Assembly (NCBI GenBank): GCA_963854835.1
Contig: OY978525.1
Location: 96,500,136-96,564,135 of the forward strand
DNA from: Megamerina dolium
Lineage: Eukaryota > Arthropoda > Insecta > Diptera > Megamerinidae
Direction of reading: 5' to 3'
Length of the DNA stretch: 64,000 nt
Shown: positions 24,801 to 35,784 of the stretch, in pieces
Position numbering within the stretch: position 1 is the first letter of the stretch
Layout: every line of letters begins with the position of its first letter
Notes under the pieces: generated by a model
Told to the model about the DNA's origin: nothing
The model's database searches: none
The model's input: the letters and a program-made list of their open reading frames with translations, nothing else
Program-made: the position numbers and the translations under genes

Positions 24801-27800
24801 GTGGTTTAATGTCCAATAATGTAAATTTGGTGTGAAATTTAGTTACAAGATTCCGAATAGCCGCCTCAGAAGATCGCTCAAACTGATCATAAAATGGAAG
24901 AAGTACATCATGCACTTTCTTAACCGAGCATGAATTTTGATCATAAAATTCAATAATCTGCAAACTGAACAACTGAACATGTTTGACAGTAACATGTTAC
25001 ATGAAAACAGCTGAGCTGCCAAAAAGAAAGTTGTCAAAAAATCAACCTGTATAATGGATTAGGAATCAATTTGTACATGTTTTCATTGATTTTTGTCATC
25101 GTAACAAGAGGCTGATAAAATGTCTTGCAAAAGCAAGCAAGCGCGACACAACCTTATTTTGTGGTAACCTTCATTATCAAATCGTAGTGTAAAATTGAAA
25201 CCACCGAGCCATATGATATCTTTGTTTTCTAACTTACGGCATCATGAATTGATTCGGCAACCAACTTATTTGGGCGTCTAGGATGTTTGAAAATGTTTTT
25301 CAACCATTCCTTTCTAATGAGAAGTTTCGGCGCAGTATTTATCAAGACTTATTTTGTTTTCCAACGTATTATAATTGTTGGGTGACCTGCTTCAAGTGGA
25401 TGCTTAAACTAAAGTTATACCCGATTAGGCTGGAATACAATAGCATTGAAATGGAATCCGCGGATCTTCTTGCAAGAATCGATTCTGACGAGATTATTTT
25501 GATAACTTTTTGGCAAATCTCGAGCAATAACTGGGTCATAACTTAACGATTATTCGTTTCAAAAGTGTGAATCATTTGTGGATTATCTGCATTAATGCAT
25601 TTCTTTGTATACCCTAGGCACCGTTTTGTTGGAACTACATGTCGTTCTCATGCATACGAGTTTAATCTTCAGTTGCCTTCAATTCTAGCATGAGGTAAAC
25701 TTAATCAGGCTGAAGAAGCAGAAAATACGCCATAATGTACTGATAGGACAAACCCATAATCAATGCAAAGTAGGCCCCTGCAATGGATAAATCTATAGTT
25801 TAGGAAACAAAACCATCAGAAACAATTATTGCGTCTAACTGTTGATAAATTCCAAAGTTCGACGATTTGAGTTCGACAATGCAAGAAGTTGCCACTACAT
25901 CTAAATAGGGACGGAATTCCTATTCTATCACGACTTGCCGGAAACTGAACGTAAATATGACTGCGTTGTTTCGGCTTAACTTCCTTACCCACTTGCTTTC
26001 GGTGTCTTTGGATTACCACTTACTTCGGTTGCTACTAATATCATTGAGAGGTAAATCGTTCCGAATTGAAGACATCGTAAAACCGCATCTCAGTATTACT
26101 TTACCATTAAGTGCCAACAAAATTTTTCGCCATTATTGTACGTAGCCGTTCATCCTACTGTGAAAACATTATCTTCTGAAAGCGATGTCACTAAAGTTCT
26201 GAGTAGTCCTGTACAAATTTCACATACACACTCGTACACAACAAGACTAGTAGCTGGTTATCAATGCAGTGTAATAAAGTGAGTTAAAACACTCTTGAGT
26301 AGTTTTTATATTGTGAATAGCAAAATCTTACTGGAAACTCCATCGTTGATTTGCAAATAATTTGTTATTTAGAACATTTACAATATATTTTGCAAAAATG
26401 AACCTCTCTCTCATCACTCTCCAGACAGAGGCCGGCGAATTTTTCTGTGTCCGTTTCCTAAACCTACGTTTTTTTTAATAATGCGATATATCGATTGCTT
26501 TGATATTGATGTTATAATTTTTAGGGACAACAATAAGCATGATTGAGCTTAAAGCTGTATCCATATTTATAAGAAAGTTATGTGTGTGGGTAAAATTGTT
26601 TGTCCACAAATTACATAGCTGCAAAAAACATAACCAACGGTGTTTCTAAGTATATTTTACCAAAAACAATGGATGTAAAATCAATTTTTACTGATTTGCT
26701 TGACAGGCTGGGCAGCGTGTCCTGTTTACTAGCCCTATATTTTCCATATTTCTGGTCCATGGAAAGTGGCTCGTTGCTAGGAAGCTGCTTCAAATCAACC
26801 TATGAATTGAAGCAGTCCAACTGTAGTTTTAATGGCTTCAGAAGGAAGTAACAAAGCGAGCTCTGAGTCTGATTCTTGGCTAGTATGTCAGCTCTCTATA
26901 TCTTCCCACATAATTTTGTGTGTACTTGCAGAATCTGACAATCTTGGTGGGAGGTGACAGAATTGTCTATGATAAGCAGTGCAATTTGACTGTCACTGCA
27001 CATGCGGTCTTGACTTGTCTTTCAACCTTCTTTCCACATATGATCATACCATTTTGTATCTCATACAAAATGCCTGAAAAACAGAGGCATTCATATCGTG
27101 TGCAGAGAACAGTTGGGATCCACTAAAACCCCAAGGCCAGAACTTTGCTCAATTCCGGAGGCATCCGTGAAAATACGTAACAAAGTCTACCGGGCCCAAC
27201 CGCAGGATCGAACCAAGATCGCCAATCCAACCAAGAACCAATCGCGTTTCTTGTACTACCTATGACGGCAAGGAGTCATTGAGCATAGAATGAATTGAGA
27301 AATTCAGGTCAATGCACGGGTTGTCCAATGTCGAAGGTGGGCCGTGCCAGTGTCCATTGTGTATCAGCTTACATGTGACTGTATTGTCATCCTCTTGTAT
27401 GTCTAGTTAAGGTCCTCCTGATTCCCATAAGTGAAAGCTGACTTAATCAGATTACCGATGCATAGATGATAATGAGTTTTACCAAAGCAGTATACCTCCA
27501 CAGGATCTTGCAAGGAGGAAGACCGAATGCTCCTTTACATTACCAGAAAGAAAGAAATGCTTTTGGTGTTTTCTGTTCATCGTGTGATTTCCAAAGGAGT
27601 TTATTGTCTAACATTTCTACCGGATATTTAAACTCTTTGAACGACTGATTGATAGTGTGAACGTGTGAGAGAGATGCCGGTGGGCTCATACCTTGGTTGA
27701 GTTGATGTTCCTGCTAACACAATTACCGACTGCTTCTTGCTTTCTGAAAAATGAAAATTGTTTAAATGTAACTGATTTTAAATTAAAGAAATAATAAATT

Positions 27801-30800
27801 ATAATAAATAAATATAAAAATCTACTTAAAGAAATAATAAATTATAATAAATAAATATAAAAATCTACTTGTCGTATGAGATTGTGTCGGGATTTTGTTG
27901 TTGTTGACGGTGTTTTCTCTGTTGATATTTGCTGTTAGCGTCATTTTTCGTCGTCATCTTGTTTGCCACTTGCAAACTATTGCTGTATATAATTGATGGC
28001 GAATCTTGACTATGTTGTCGCTGTTACTGTTGATTTTGTTCCATTTGTTCTTTTGGTCAATTGTTGTTGTTGTTGTTACTGTTGATGTGATGGTGGTGCT
28101 GCTGCTACTTGCTGTTGCTGTTTTATTCGCATTAGCACACTTTCCATCAACTTCCAAATTGTAAAGCCTTTCGTTGGTGGCCAATACAATTATTTAAAAT
28201 GTATGTTTAATCAAGTTTTGATGAATTTCTTCATTTTCGTTATCGGAAGAAATTCCGTATTGAAACGAAAGAGAAATGTACGTGTATCACAAACAATTGT
28301 TTTTGATGTACATCACTTTGTACAAAGAAAAAACACTCGAGATATATGTACTTGCATATATTTATGTGTATTGTTTATTACAGGAAAACGATTAGAAGTG
28401 AATATAATGTGTTATTATTAACACAATTAATTATTGCAAAGTACAAAACAACACTAGAACTATATGTATAACAAAATATGTATAATAATAAAAAAATGCG
28501 CGCACTTCGTGTCGAGAACAAATATATAAGAAGAAAAAAAAAGAAGAACAAGAACAGACGAACCGACTGCTGACTGATCAAGTCAGAGTTGCCTTCGTCT
28601 TCAATAAAGGTGACAACAGACAATGCGCGTGTCATAATTTTCTGGCGTAGACATAGTGTCTGCTTTGCGTGCAGTTAGAATGAAGCCATCAGTTCTTCTC
28701 CTTCTGGTAAAAGGGAACCAAACTAGTTTTAGCAAGATTGGCCAATAGTACAGGTATCGGTAATCTCTTTTTGATTTGTCCTACGGTAATCTGTACAGCT
28801 CTCTCATAAACATTGATACAACTTTAAACTCAATCATGTTTTTTCCGCCTTACTAATCTACATATTTCTGTATATGTACGTGCAACAAGTTGGATGAAAG
28901 ACTTGATTTATATACTCCTTTTTTTCTTTTGCAGATTAATTCTCTCACAAATAGCATGCAGTCTTCGAATAATAACAATCCGAATCAGCAATTGGCAAAC
29001 GAAATGGCATACAATATGCATTATCCGCATTACACGCAACAGGATCATCAGCATTCTTATATGATGATGCCACAATATTCAATGTACGATCAGGATAATA
29101 GTGAGCTCGATGATAATCATGCATTGAGCATATCGAGCTCGAAAACAAATTTAAGCGTTAAATCAGCATCAACCGAACGGAAGAATGTCAATTTGCAATC
29201 AAAAATGAAAACGCATCAATTTCTGATACGCACCTTTAGTAGTCCGACCAAGTGTAATCATTGTACATCATTGATGGTCGGTCTAACACGACAGGGTGTT
29301 GTTTGTGAGCTTTGTGGGTTTGCATGCCATACGATTTGTTGTCAGAAAGTGCCAACAATATGCCCCGTACCGATCGATCAGACCAAACGTCCATTGGGTA
29401 TCGATCCGACACGTGGCATTGGCACCGCCTATGAGGGTTATGTTAAGGTGCCGAAAATGGGTGTGGTAAAACGTGGTTGGGTACGTCAATTTGTGGTCGT
29501 TTGTGATTTTAAACTATTTCTATACGATATACCAGCGGAACGTAGTGCATTACCAAGTGTTAATGTAACACAAGTATTGGATATGCGTGATCCAGAATTT
29601 GCAGTGACCAGTGTAAGGGAGAGCGATGTTATACATGCCACCAAAAAGGATGTACCATGTATATTTAGGGTAAGTGCAAATAATTTGATTCTATATTGAT
29701 TTAATTGATATTGATTATTTTCTTTTTTTTTTTCATACAGATCAAATCATCGCTCATTGAGGGTGGCCCATCGTCGAGTACGCTCATGTTAGCCGATACT
29801 GAGTCGGAGAAAACCAAATGGGTGGTGGCATTGAGCGAATTACATCGTATTCTAAAACGAAATAATCTTCCAAATACTGCCATTTTTAAAGTGCACGAAG
29901 TTCTGGATAATTCTCTAACGATTATACGTAATGCATTAAGCGCCCTCATCATATATCCCGATCAAATATTGCTCGGCACTGAAGATGGTTTATTCTGTGT
30001 GAATCTGGAACATTATGGTATGCTCATTTAAATTTGAATGTATAACTACATCTTATTTTATTCTACATAAATCCCCTCGCAGAGGTCACGCGTATTGGTG
30101 AAAATAAGAAAATCATACAATTGTGGTACATTGAGGAAGAACATATTCTAGTCGTACTCTGTGGTAAACAGCGACATATGCGTCTGTTACCAATCAGAGC
30201 TTTGGAAGTTTGTGATGTGGAATGGATTAAGGTGGTCGAATCAAAGAATTGTATAGCAGCATGTACGGGTATAATACGACGCATGCCAAATACGGTGTAC
30301 TCATTTGTTGTGGCACTCAAACGACCAACAAATCAGACACAAATTGTCGTCTACGAAATTAATCGAAATCGTTTGCGACATCAGAAAATGTGCGAATTCA
30401 CTGTCGCATATCCGGTACAATGTTTACAAATATTATCGGATATGCGTCTGGTTATTGGACATCAAAGTGGATTTACTGCGTATTTTCTGCAGGGTGAAGC
30501 AAAAGCAATATGTAAGTATATCGATTGATTGAATTGTGTTAATATTTATAATTATCGTTCTGACACTTGATTCGGCTCCAGGGTCCAATTACTGACCGGT
30601 AGCTCGAAATTATTTCTTATCAAACTTTTATATTGAAGATTGCGCTAGAAATGCTTTGAAATCCCGAAACCTTGAATGCAATACTTAAGGGGACTTTTTA
30701 AAATACCTTTCTTTTTCAATTTGCTCCAAACGTCCTAGAAATGTAGTAGTTAATCTGAAATACTCCTCTTATATTCTACGTTAGAATCTTTAACACAATA

Positions 30801-33800
30801 TTCATTGTGTTAATACTGCACTCGTGCTATTCGCTTGAAAAAGGGACATAACTCTTACATGTACTGGCGATGCCAGAATTCAATTTTCCAATGAAAGCCA
30901 CTAGGGCAGTCTTTGTATTTACAAGACTATTTGTGAAGGCTAGGGTTTGAATCCTAGAATGATGTATTGATGATGATGTTCACCTCGGTTGTTAAATCCA
31001 TACCCACTTATGCTTCCTTGTGGTGTGTTGGAAGGACGCTTGCCTAAGCGCTTAAGTTTACCAGGCGTCTCCGAAATTAAAAGTGGTGACTTAAAGGGAC
31101 ACTTAAAAATCTTAGAAAACTTTCTGCATAATTCCATCATAAAGAAATATGATACATTACCCTCAGAACTAGTGTTCTCGGAGAACTTTCAGGGTATTAA
31201 CAACGATCGTGAGGTCGAGACAACCAATTCTAATAAGTTCAAACCCGGCTCTCAAATCTGGTTTACTGATGGGTCGAAATTAGAAAGCGGTAGAATAGCC
31301 CAAGTTTCAAAAAATGAATTCCAATGGGTATCGACCCAACAATATTTCAGACGGATATACAAGCCATTGAAATTTGTGTAAAGGAATGATTCTGTCGAAA
31401 GATGAAAGGAACTCACAATTGCATACTGTCTGCTGTCAAACGTATTTAAGAGCCCTTTTATAGGTCAAAATTACGATAAAAATGGTAGATGCCTACCTAA
31501 ACCTTCTTTGCACGTTAGGGAACTATAATGTTATAATTTAAGCATTGATTCCTATGCTCGAAGGACATGAGAGCAATGCAATGGCTGATTATCTCGCCAA
31601 GCGAAGGGCAGGACCGCAGCTGATGATTAGTCATACAAATGAAGCTATCGGAAAATGTTTAGAAAATATATATGCCGACCATTGGCTTAATAGGGCCGGT
31701 CAACGGAATTCCTAATCCCAGCAAAGGAAATATCGGATATGCTACTTTCACTAAGTCGAGTAGAGTCACTAATTTGATCAGGAATGGACGGATCTACGTC
31801 TCGGGAGCACTCAACCACGCGGTCGGCCAAGGTCCATTCAATTCATCAGAATACGGAAATGCTTTATTCGGGAATAAAACAAACCATTTCCGTATTCTTG
31901 CTGCTACAAGAACAACAACGAATTTTATCTAGTTACTTTATAGGTCATACAAGTTGGGTTTCTCCAACACTATTGTCTGCGAATATCCAGCATTTGGCAG
32001 ATAAAGACATTAACACCTGAGCGCTAGTGTTATGCCTCTATATAAATTTTGGTATCATGAACCACAGATAGTGCAAAATTCATAAAAAGCCTAAACACCC
32101 AGAGCGTGGTAGTAACTTTTGAGTGTAAACTATTTTCTTGTCCTACATGGTTTGGGAAATTTGGGAATAAAAGTTTCAGAGGCAGGAATGAGCCTCCCAT
32201 TAAAATTAGCCTGTATCAAAACCATTTTAAATAATCGCTACTTATGTAAATCCACAAAAATGACTTTCTACTTCCATCGCTAAGGACAAGCTCGGTATAA
32301 GCTATTGGAAATGAACCAGTTTGGCATTTTTCTAATGATCTGTTAACATCCATAGTAATGATAGTCGTACATTTGTTTTCATTGAAGATCATTAAGGTCT
32401 TCTAATTGAATTGATTGAGGCGACTCAAGATGAAATGGTCAGCAAAATTCATGATCTCGTATTGGCAAAAAGGCATCTGCACTATTTTCAACCGACAGAC
32501 CTTAGTACCTTAGAACTTATAAATAACGACCGTATCGACACGTCACGGCTCACCGCGGTTTCTCAGTTCACTGGTGTATAGGGACAGCATATTTTTTTAA
32601 TAGTCCATGCAGACGAGCCCTGGTCTGGCAATCGAAAGAAAAAAGTTCTTGGGAAAATACTTTCTCGACAATCTGTCCGAGTGTCCAGGAGTCAATTCGA
32701 AAAACCTATTACATTACCTCGATTTGTCGGGATGGATCTAATTAGGTGTCCTGTAGTATCATATGAGGGTTTTCGCGAGGACTGTGATGTTAAAACGGCA
32801 TCCAATGCAAATTTTGTGGTACCTTAGAATCTCTTTGTAGATCAACCATTGCAACCAACCAACCAACCATAGGCAAACGGACAAAGTAAATCAGAAGTTA
32901 AATTAAATACACTTGATAAACTTGGTATAATTAGCGTTTTTTTTTTCATTAAGAAGAAGCATCTAGCAACTTTATAAACTCAAGATAAGTTGTTTCATAA
33001 AAGGCTTACAGGTTTCTACGTCTCCTCTTTTTTCTACCGCTTTTCACATTAGTCTTGACACACACACACACTGATTCGTACCAATCAACGTGTCAGAAAA
33101 GGAGTGATATTATTATTATTATTGTTGTTATTATTTTATATTACCAATGTTTATTTATCTTTTAGCAATGGTTCATCGTGAAAATCAATTATGCTCTTTT
33201 CTTAACTATTCGGGTGTCGATGCTTTACGTGTTATTGAGATACACTGTCCTGGTGGTACTTATGGCGAATACTTGCTTGTATTTCAAACGCTTGCTATAT
33301 ATGTTGATTTACAAGGTCGTAAATCGCGTGATCGTGAAATTATGTATCCAGCTATGCCTACGCACATAAGTACGCAACATATTATATGCTATGTCGGATT
33401 ACATGAAGATAATATCAAACAAAATTGTCATTTCTATATTCCTTAGCTTACTCTGAGGGTCACTTATTGGTGTTCTCAGAAACACATTTATATATATTTA
33501 ATACACAAACCGCGGAATGGGTACAATCCATTGGTCTTAAACGTTCACAACCATTAAATAATCAAGGAAACGTTGTACTTACTTATGTTAATGATGCTCC
33601 ACTCGTCATTTACTTGGCGAATATACACACAAGTTAGTTATTAGTTGCACTTTCGAAATTTTGAGATATTAATTTGTATCCTTCTTCTTCCAATTTCTAT
33701 AGAAAAACTATTACACATAAACGATATTGAACGTGGTGTTGGTCAAAGTAATCCGAAGAAACGTTTTTCAATGCGTGAAATAAATAAAAGTATGAGAAAG

Positions 33801-34434
33801 TAAGTAGCGATCATATAATTTTGTACAAATTGAACATACGCTTGTAATAAATTTCAATCATAGCACTGATCGGCGATCCAAAATGATATCGGCACCAACC
33901 AACTTTAACCACATCTCACATATGGGTCCAGGTGATGGTATACCTAATCAACGTTTACTAGATCTTCCCACAACGATTGAAACGGCAGATTTAATTAGTA
34001 ATCAATCGCTTGCATTACATCATCCGGCATCGATACATAAAGGTTCCTCACGGCAGCTAGCAATATCGCAAAATGGTAATCGATAATTTGCAAATAAAGA
34101 CCGATAAAAATTACAATTCATTTATTTTGTTCAATGTGGCATTTTAAGGAAGTACTGAATCTCAATTAATGGCAAGCTATCGAAGTAAAGAACAGCCGCC
34201 ACCACAATCGCGTTCATCGAGTCCACTTGGCAATATATCACCATTAAATAATGTCTTAGATGTAAACTCTATTTTGATATTATTCAATATTAGAAATAAA
34301 CATTAAATTGCGGTTTTCTTGTTTGTTTACCCTTCCAGGTCTTGGATATGGCATCCGGTTTACATAACATCGGAAGCAATAATTTAAGCTCAGACTCTTC
34401 ACCTCCATCTCCGACTTCAGAAAAAAAGTCTTGA
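11231..34434 (+). CDS. gek: Genghis khan, MRCK-type Ser/Thr kinase (Cdc42 effector), long isoform
   Basis: Myotonic dystrophy kinase-related Cdc42-binding kinase, which phosphorylates myosin light chain and its phosphatase to control actomyosin. Recognised exons: 11231-11476, 11549-11820, 11889-13166, 13222-13832, 13892-14034, 14097-14271, 14983-15085, 23649-23714, 28935-29669, 29741-30017, 30083-30511, 33166-33369, 33447-33632, 33703-33799, 33864-34075, 34149-34261, 34339-34434. From ATG 11266 they sum to 5,208 nt, 1,735 residues, close to MRCK-alpha. Order: N-terminal dimerisation segment, kinase ([19 protein letters not shown]), coiled coil, C1, PH, citron homology, CRIB. The match to MRCK begins a few residues before 11266 (RLKMLES), so the true start codon probably lies in an unplaced upstream exon. 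An alternative short isoform uses the exon at 17893. Confidence 0.92.
11549..11820 (+). CDS. gek: gek exon, kinase N-lobe
   Basis: Enters in phase 1 and leaves in phase 0 at GTAAGT. It carries the glycine loop GRGAFGEV, the ATP-anchoring lysine in [13 protein letters not shown], and the alpha-C glutamate in [10 protein letters not shown]. Confidence 0.93.
11889..13166 (+). CDS. gek: gek exon, kinase C-lobe, AGC tail and start of coiled coil
   Basis: 426 codons in phase 0. The catalytic loop [14 protein letters not shown] and the activation segment [12 protein letters not shown] are intact, so the kinase should be active. The AGC-type tail reads [15 protein letters not shown] and [10 protein letters not shown] threonine/alanine-rich spacer and heptad-rich helix follow. 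Confidence 0.93.
13222..14271 (+). CDS. gek: gek coiled-coil exons (13222-13832, 13892-14034, 14097-14271)
   Basis: Three exons rich in E, K, Q and L with heptad spacing, the long coiled coil through which MRCK proteins multimerise. Junction phases are 2 (AG|G), 1 (G|GA) and 2 (AA|G), each restoring the frame. Donors are GTAAGT, GTAAAA and GTAGGA. The last of these is weak, but the frame closes with a stop one codon later if it is not used. Confidence 0.87.
14983..15089 (+). CDS. gek: gek exon with tandem splice donors (end at 15085 or 15089)
   Basis: The coiled coil continues ([20 protein letters not shown]). The exon end reads GAAGTATGTAAGT, holding two overlapping donors 4 nt apart: GTATGT at 15086 and GTAAGT at 15090. 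Ending at 15085 leaves phase 0 and reads into the exons at 23649 or 28935. Ending at 15089 leaves phase 1 and reads into the exon at 17893. The crossed combinations stop within three codons. Confidence 0.8.
15090..17892. other. gek intron between the tandem donor and the alternative terminal exon
   Basis: AT-rich, with a CT-rich run near 15650-15680 and several short chance frames. No additional exon with compatible phase was found, and no transposon recognised. Confidence 0.5.
17893..18494 (+). CDS. gek: gek alternative terminal exon: coiled coil plus C-terminal tail anchor
   Basis: After the acceptor TTTATAG the frame enters in phase 1 and runs 200 codons to TAG at 18492-18494. Spliced from the donor at 15090, it gives a protein of about 1,132 residues. 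The exon encodes a helical segment ([20 protein letters not shown]), an E/K-rich and polyQ linker, then basic [10 protein letters not shown]. It ends in a single hydrophobic helix, [19 protein letters not shown], with only KSN after it. That is tail-anchor architecture; DMPK, the vertebrate relative, also has tail-anchored isoforms. C1, PH, citron and CRIB domains would be absent. Poly(A) signals follow at 18497 and 18643. It could instead be the last exon of a nested gene, but I found no other upstream exons for one. Confidence 0.68.
18497..18648 (+). terminator. Poly(A) signals for the short gek isoform
   Basis: AATAAA at 18497-18502, directly after the stop, and again at 18643-18648 with further overlapping copies. 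Their presence in the middle of the gek intron supports a genuine internal 3' end. Confidence 0.55.
19480..20430 (-). mobile_element. Broken Tc1/mariner-superfamily transposase in a gek intron
   Basis: Minus-strand pieces in shifting frames match a common insect Tc1-like transposase. In N-to-C order they are a segment with [35 protein letters not shown], a [10 protein letters not shown] piece with the second catalytic Asp, and [15 protein letters not shown]. In the last, the third catalytic position, usually Asp in this SPD-type motif, reads Asn. Frameshifts separate the pieces, so it is dead. Terminal repeats were not located. Confidence 0.7.
20692..21054 (+). repeat. tRNA-derived SINE, copy 2, full length with 14-bp target duplication
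   Basis: The head carries box A TAGCTCAGTGGTTAG and a box B one base shorter than copy 1. The body is about 290 bp, ending in TTTATTTTTTATT-type sequence. The 14-bp direct repeat TATGCTTGTTTATT occurs at 20678-20691 and again at 21055-21068, a clean LINE-machinery target-site duplication. That fixes the element at 363 bp. Confidence 0.9.
21275..21493. repeat. AT-rich inverted-repeat element, CTGTGCAAT family, copy 1
   Basis: Ends read GGGCTGTGCAATTCG and, inverted, TAATCGCACAGCC. The interior is a mosaic of GATTAATC and ATTCGATTAATC units in both orientations. A related but 3'-truncated copy begins at 36300. No coding capacity. Confidence 0.6.
21494..23648. other. gek intron sequence, nothing firm
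   Basis: AT-rich. It contains a short (TG)n run near 23060 and CAA-repeat sequence near 23370. I see no coding exon or transposon before the microexon at 23649. Confidence 0.5.
23649..23714 (+). CDS. gek: gek microexon, 22 codons, serine/threonine-rich
   Basis: Acceptor TCTTTAAG, donor GTAAGT, phase 0 at both ends. It would encode [20 protein letters not shown] plus VM, between the coiled coil and the C1 domain. It can be skipped without changing frame, so it may be a cassette exon. No conserved family motif supports it, only splice sites and phase. Confidence 0.55.
23940..25049 (-). mobile_element. Dead mariner-like element with TA target site and inverted ends
   Basis: The element is flanked by TA (23938-23939 and 25050-25051). 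Its ends pair as CAGGGTAAATTTTT and the inverse of AAAAAATCAACCTG. Minus-strand frames 24316-24972 and 24025-24222 are one transposase interrupted by two in-frame stops (TAA and TAG). Motifs seen are [17 protein letters not shown] (second Asp), PPRSYDLTP (third Asp) and [16 protein letters not shown]. Counting through the stops gives DD37D spacing. The first catalytic Asp is not recognisable. This is a pseudogenised IS630-Tc1-mariner copy. Confidence 0.85.
25052..28934. other. gek intron, mostly unrecognised; short tandem duplication
   Basis: No exon or named transposon identified. At 27785-27870 a 43-bp AT-rich unit is present twice in tandem. Near 28050-28120 there is TTG/TGC trinucleotide-rich sequence. 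Confidence 0.5.
28935..29669 (+). CDS. gek: gek exon, linker, C1 domain and start of PH domain
   Basis: 245 codons in phase 0, acceptor TTTTGCAG. An N/Q/M/Y-rich linker precedes a C1 (phorbol-ester type) zinc module starting [17 protein letters not shown] and ending [14 protein letters not shown]. Next come [14 protein letters not shown] and [20 protein letters not shown], the first strands of the PH domain. MRCK C1/PH modules target the kinase to membrane and cell junctions. Confidence 0.92.
29741..30511 (+). CDS. gek: gek exons, end of PH domain and first part of citron-homology domain
   Basis: Two exons (29741-30017 and 30083-30511) joined in phase 1. The PH helix reads [15 protein letters not shown]. 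The citron-homology (CNH) beta-propeller begins about residue 40 of this block, with [15 protein letters not shown] and [17 protein letters not shown]. Donors are GTATGC and GTAAGT. Confidence 0.9.
30900..32850 (+). mobile_element. LOA-like non-LTR retrotransposon fossil in a gek intron
   Basis: Plus-strand pieces with many frameshifts: [19 protein letters not shown] (start of RNase H) at about 31246-31310, then [18 protein letters not shown] (the later RNase H Asp region) at about 31560-31612. Around 32700-32830 there is another coding-like remnant. The fossil lies in sense orientation in the 2.65-kb intron. Ends not resolved. Confidence 0.7.
33166..33799 (+). CDS. gek: gek exons, remainder of citron-homology domain
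   Basis: Three exons (33166-33369, 33447-33632, 33703-33799). The peptide includes [40 protein letters not shown] and [10 protein letters not shown], matching the MRCK CNH propeller. Phases 1, 1 and 2 all close. Two of the donors (GTACGC, GTTAGT) are non-optimal, but the reading frame requires them. Confidence 0.87.
33864..34434 (+). CDS. gek: gek terminal exons with CRIB (Cdc42-binding) motif
   Basis: Exons 33864-34075, 34149-34261 and 34339-34434. The CRIB motif [16 protein letters not shown] follows the CNH domain and is where GTP-bound Cdc42 binds MRCK/Gek. A serine/proline-rich tail ends at TGA 34432-34434. Confidence 0.9.
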
Positions 34435-34470
34435 TTTGTATACAACTCGTTTATTAAATTATGGGATGAT

Positions 34471-34476
34471 TTTATT
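34471..34476 (-). terminator. Candidate poly(A) signal of Clp inside gek 3' UTR
   Basis: TTTATT on the plus strand (AATAAA on the minus), with another at 34450-34455. If used, the two 3' UTRs overlap in antisense. Confidence 0.4.
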
Positions 34477-34543
34477 TTACCGCAAAATACTAATTGTAGT
34501 AATTTACATTAATATTACACCAATTATATAAATTTAATAACAA

Positions 34544-34549
34544 AATAAA
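34544..34549 (+). terminator. Poly(A) signal of long gek isoform
   Basis: AATAAA 110 nt after the stop and about 200 nt from the stop codon of the convergent Clp gene. Confidence 0.6.
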
Positions 34550-34746
34550 ATTTCGCAAACATTATTAAAAAACAAAAAAAAAGAAGAAAAATGAAAATAT
34601 TGTAATTTACCCATGACGAAGAAAATGGCAAATTACATAGTGTTTTTAAATAAATTTGTTATTTTTACTTTATATATATATATTACAAAGTTGTATACAC
34701 TATTGGCTAGCAACCTTACTATACGTACATATATATATACACACTA

Positions 34747-35784
34747 CTACTTATGACTACGTTGATTTGATAGAAATGCCAAATGACCCTTTGGACATTT
34801 GTTCGCATAATGTCCTTTATGGCCACATTTGTAACATGTAATCTCCTCGAGTGGTTTTGATACTTTTTGTGGGAAATTCGGTGCATTCTGTTGTCCGAAT
34901 TCATAATTCTCATCCGTTTCTGGTGCGTCCTTTTGCCCACTCATATCCTTATTATAATTCATTGCTTGGTGATTTGGTCCTCCATATGGTCTATGATGTG
35001 AATTCATTTTGTTGTAACGTATATTTTCGTTGGAATCACCCATTTCTTGTTGATTCTTTTTGCAAATTGATGCTTTGTGTCCGAGCTCACCACAAAAATG
35101 GCATGTTGGCATTTTCTTGATGATTTGTTCTTTTGTATTATCCGATATGGGTGGTAATTCAAAGCGTGGATGCATGTATTTACAGTCCCAACCGCTTGGA
35201 CAAAAACCTGCCAAATAGTTGATGCACAACACACGCCGCACATGTCGATGACGACAGTGTGGCCCATGCCGGCAGAATCCACGATCATACCATGGACAGT
35301 CTTTAACCTTACTCTCTGGATCTATATGCAGAAAAGGGCATTCCTTATTGTGGCAAGCATTGAATCTGGAGTAGAAATAACACTCGGGCATTTTTTTCAT
35401 ATCGTACTCGTGTAAGAATTCACATTGATCGCCTTTCTTGCACAGACCACGCAGCCAATGTTTGCACACTATTGTTCGATCACCTCGTATATGCCGAAAA
35501 GGGCATGCAGAGCCTTTGTCACATTCTAAGCCATTTTTCGAATTGAGAAATTGACAGACAGCAGCCATCGATTCTGAAAAGAAAGTAGTATTTTTATAAC
35601 ATATTTATATAGTATGCACTGGTAAAAATTGCATTCGCACTAGCATCTAGCCTATATGTATTGTATAAAAACTCTACTTACTATCCATGCCATAGAATGG
35701 TAATGGTATAGCTCCAATTTGATTAAATAGATCTTTTTCGATCTTAAAATCATATTTACTAACACCAGCTAATAACATATCCAT
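34747..35784 (-). CDS. Clp: Clipper/CPSF30, polyadenylation-specificity factor zinc-finger subunit
   Basis: CPSF30 recognises the AAUAAA signal as part of the nuclear mRNA 3'-end processing complex. Two exons: 35682-35784 (start ATG at 35784, MDMLLAGVSKYDF) and 34747-35573, joined across a 108-bp intron (GTAAGT...TTTTCAG) in phase 1, giving 309 residues. Five CCCH fingers are visible in order: CQFLNSK..CPFRH, CKHWLRGLCKKGDQCEFLH, CYFYSRFNACHNKECPFLH, CPWYDRGFCRHGPHCRHRH and CINYLAGFCPSGWDCKYMH. Two CCHC zinc knuckles follow, CHFCGELGHKASIC and CYKCGHKGHYANKC. Two knuckles match fly Clp, whereas human CPSF4 has one. The N-terminal LPFYGMDKS matches the CPSF4 stretch LPFPGMDKS. The gene is convergent with gek. 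Confidence 0.95.

Noticed and set aside
25283..25546. 87-residue plus-strand frame in the gek intron
   Set aside because: No recognisable domain, no splice sites in frame, and isolated in AT-rich sequence.
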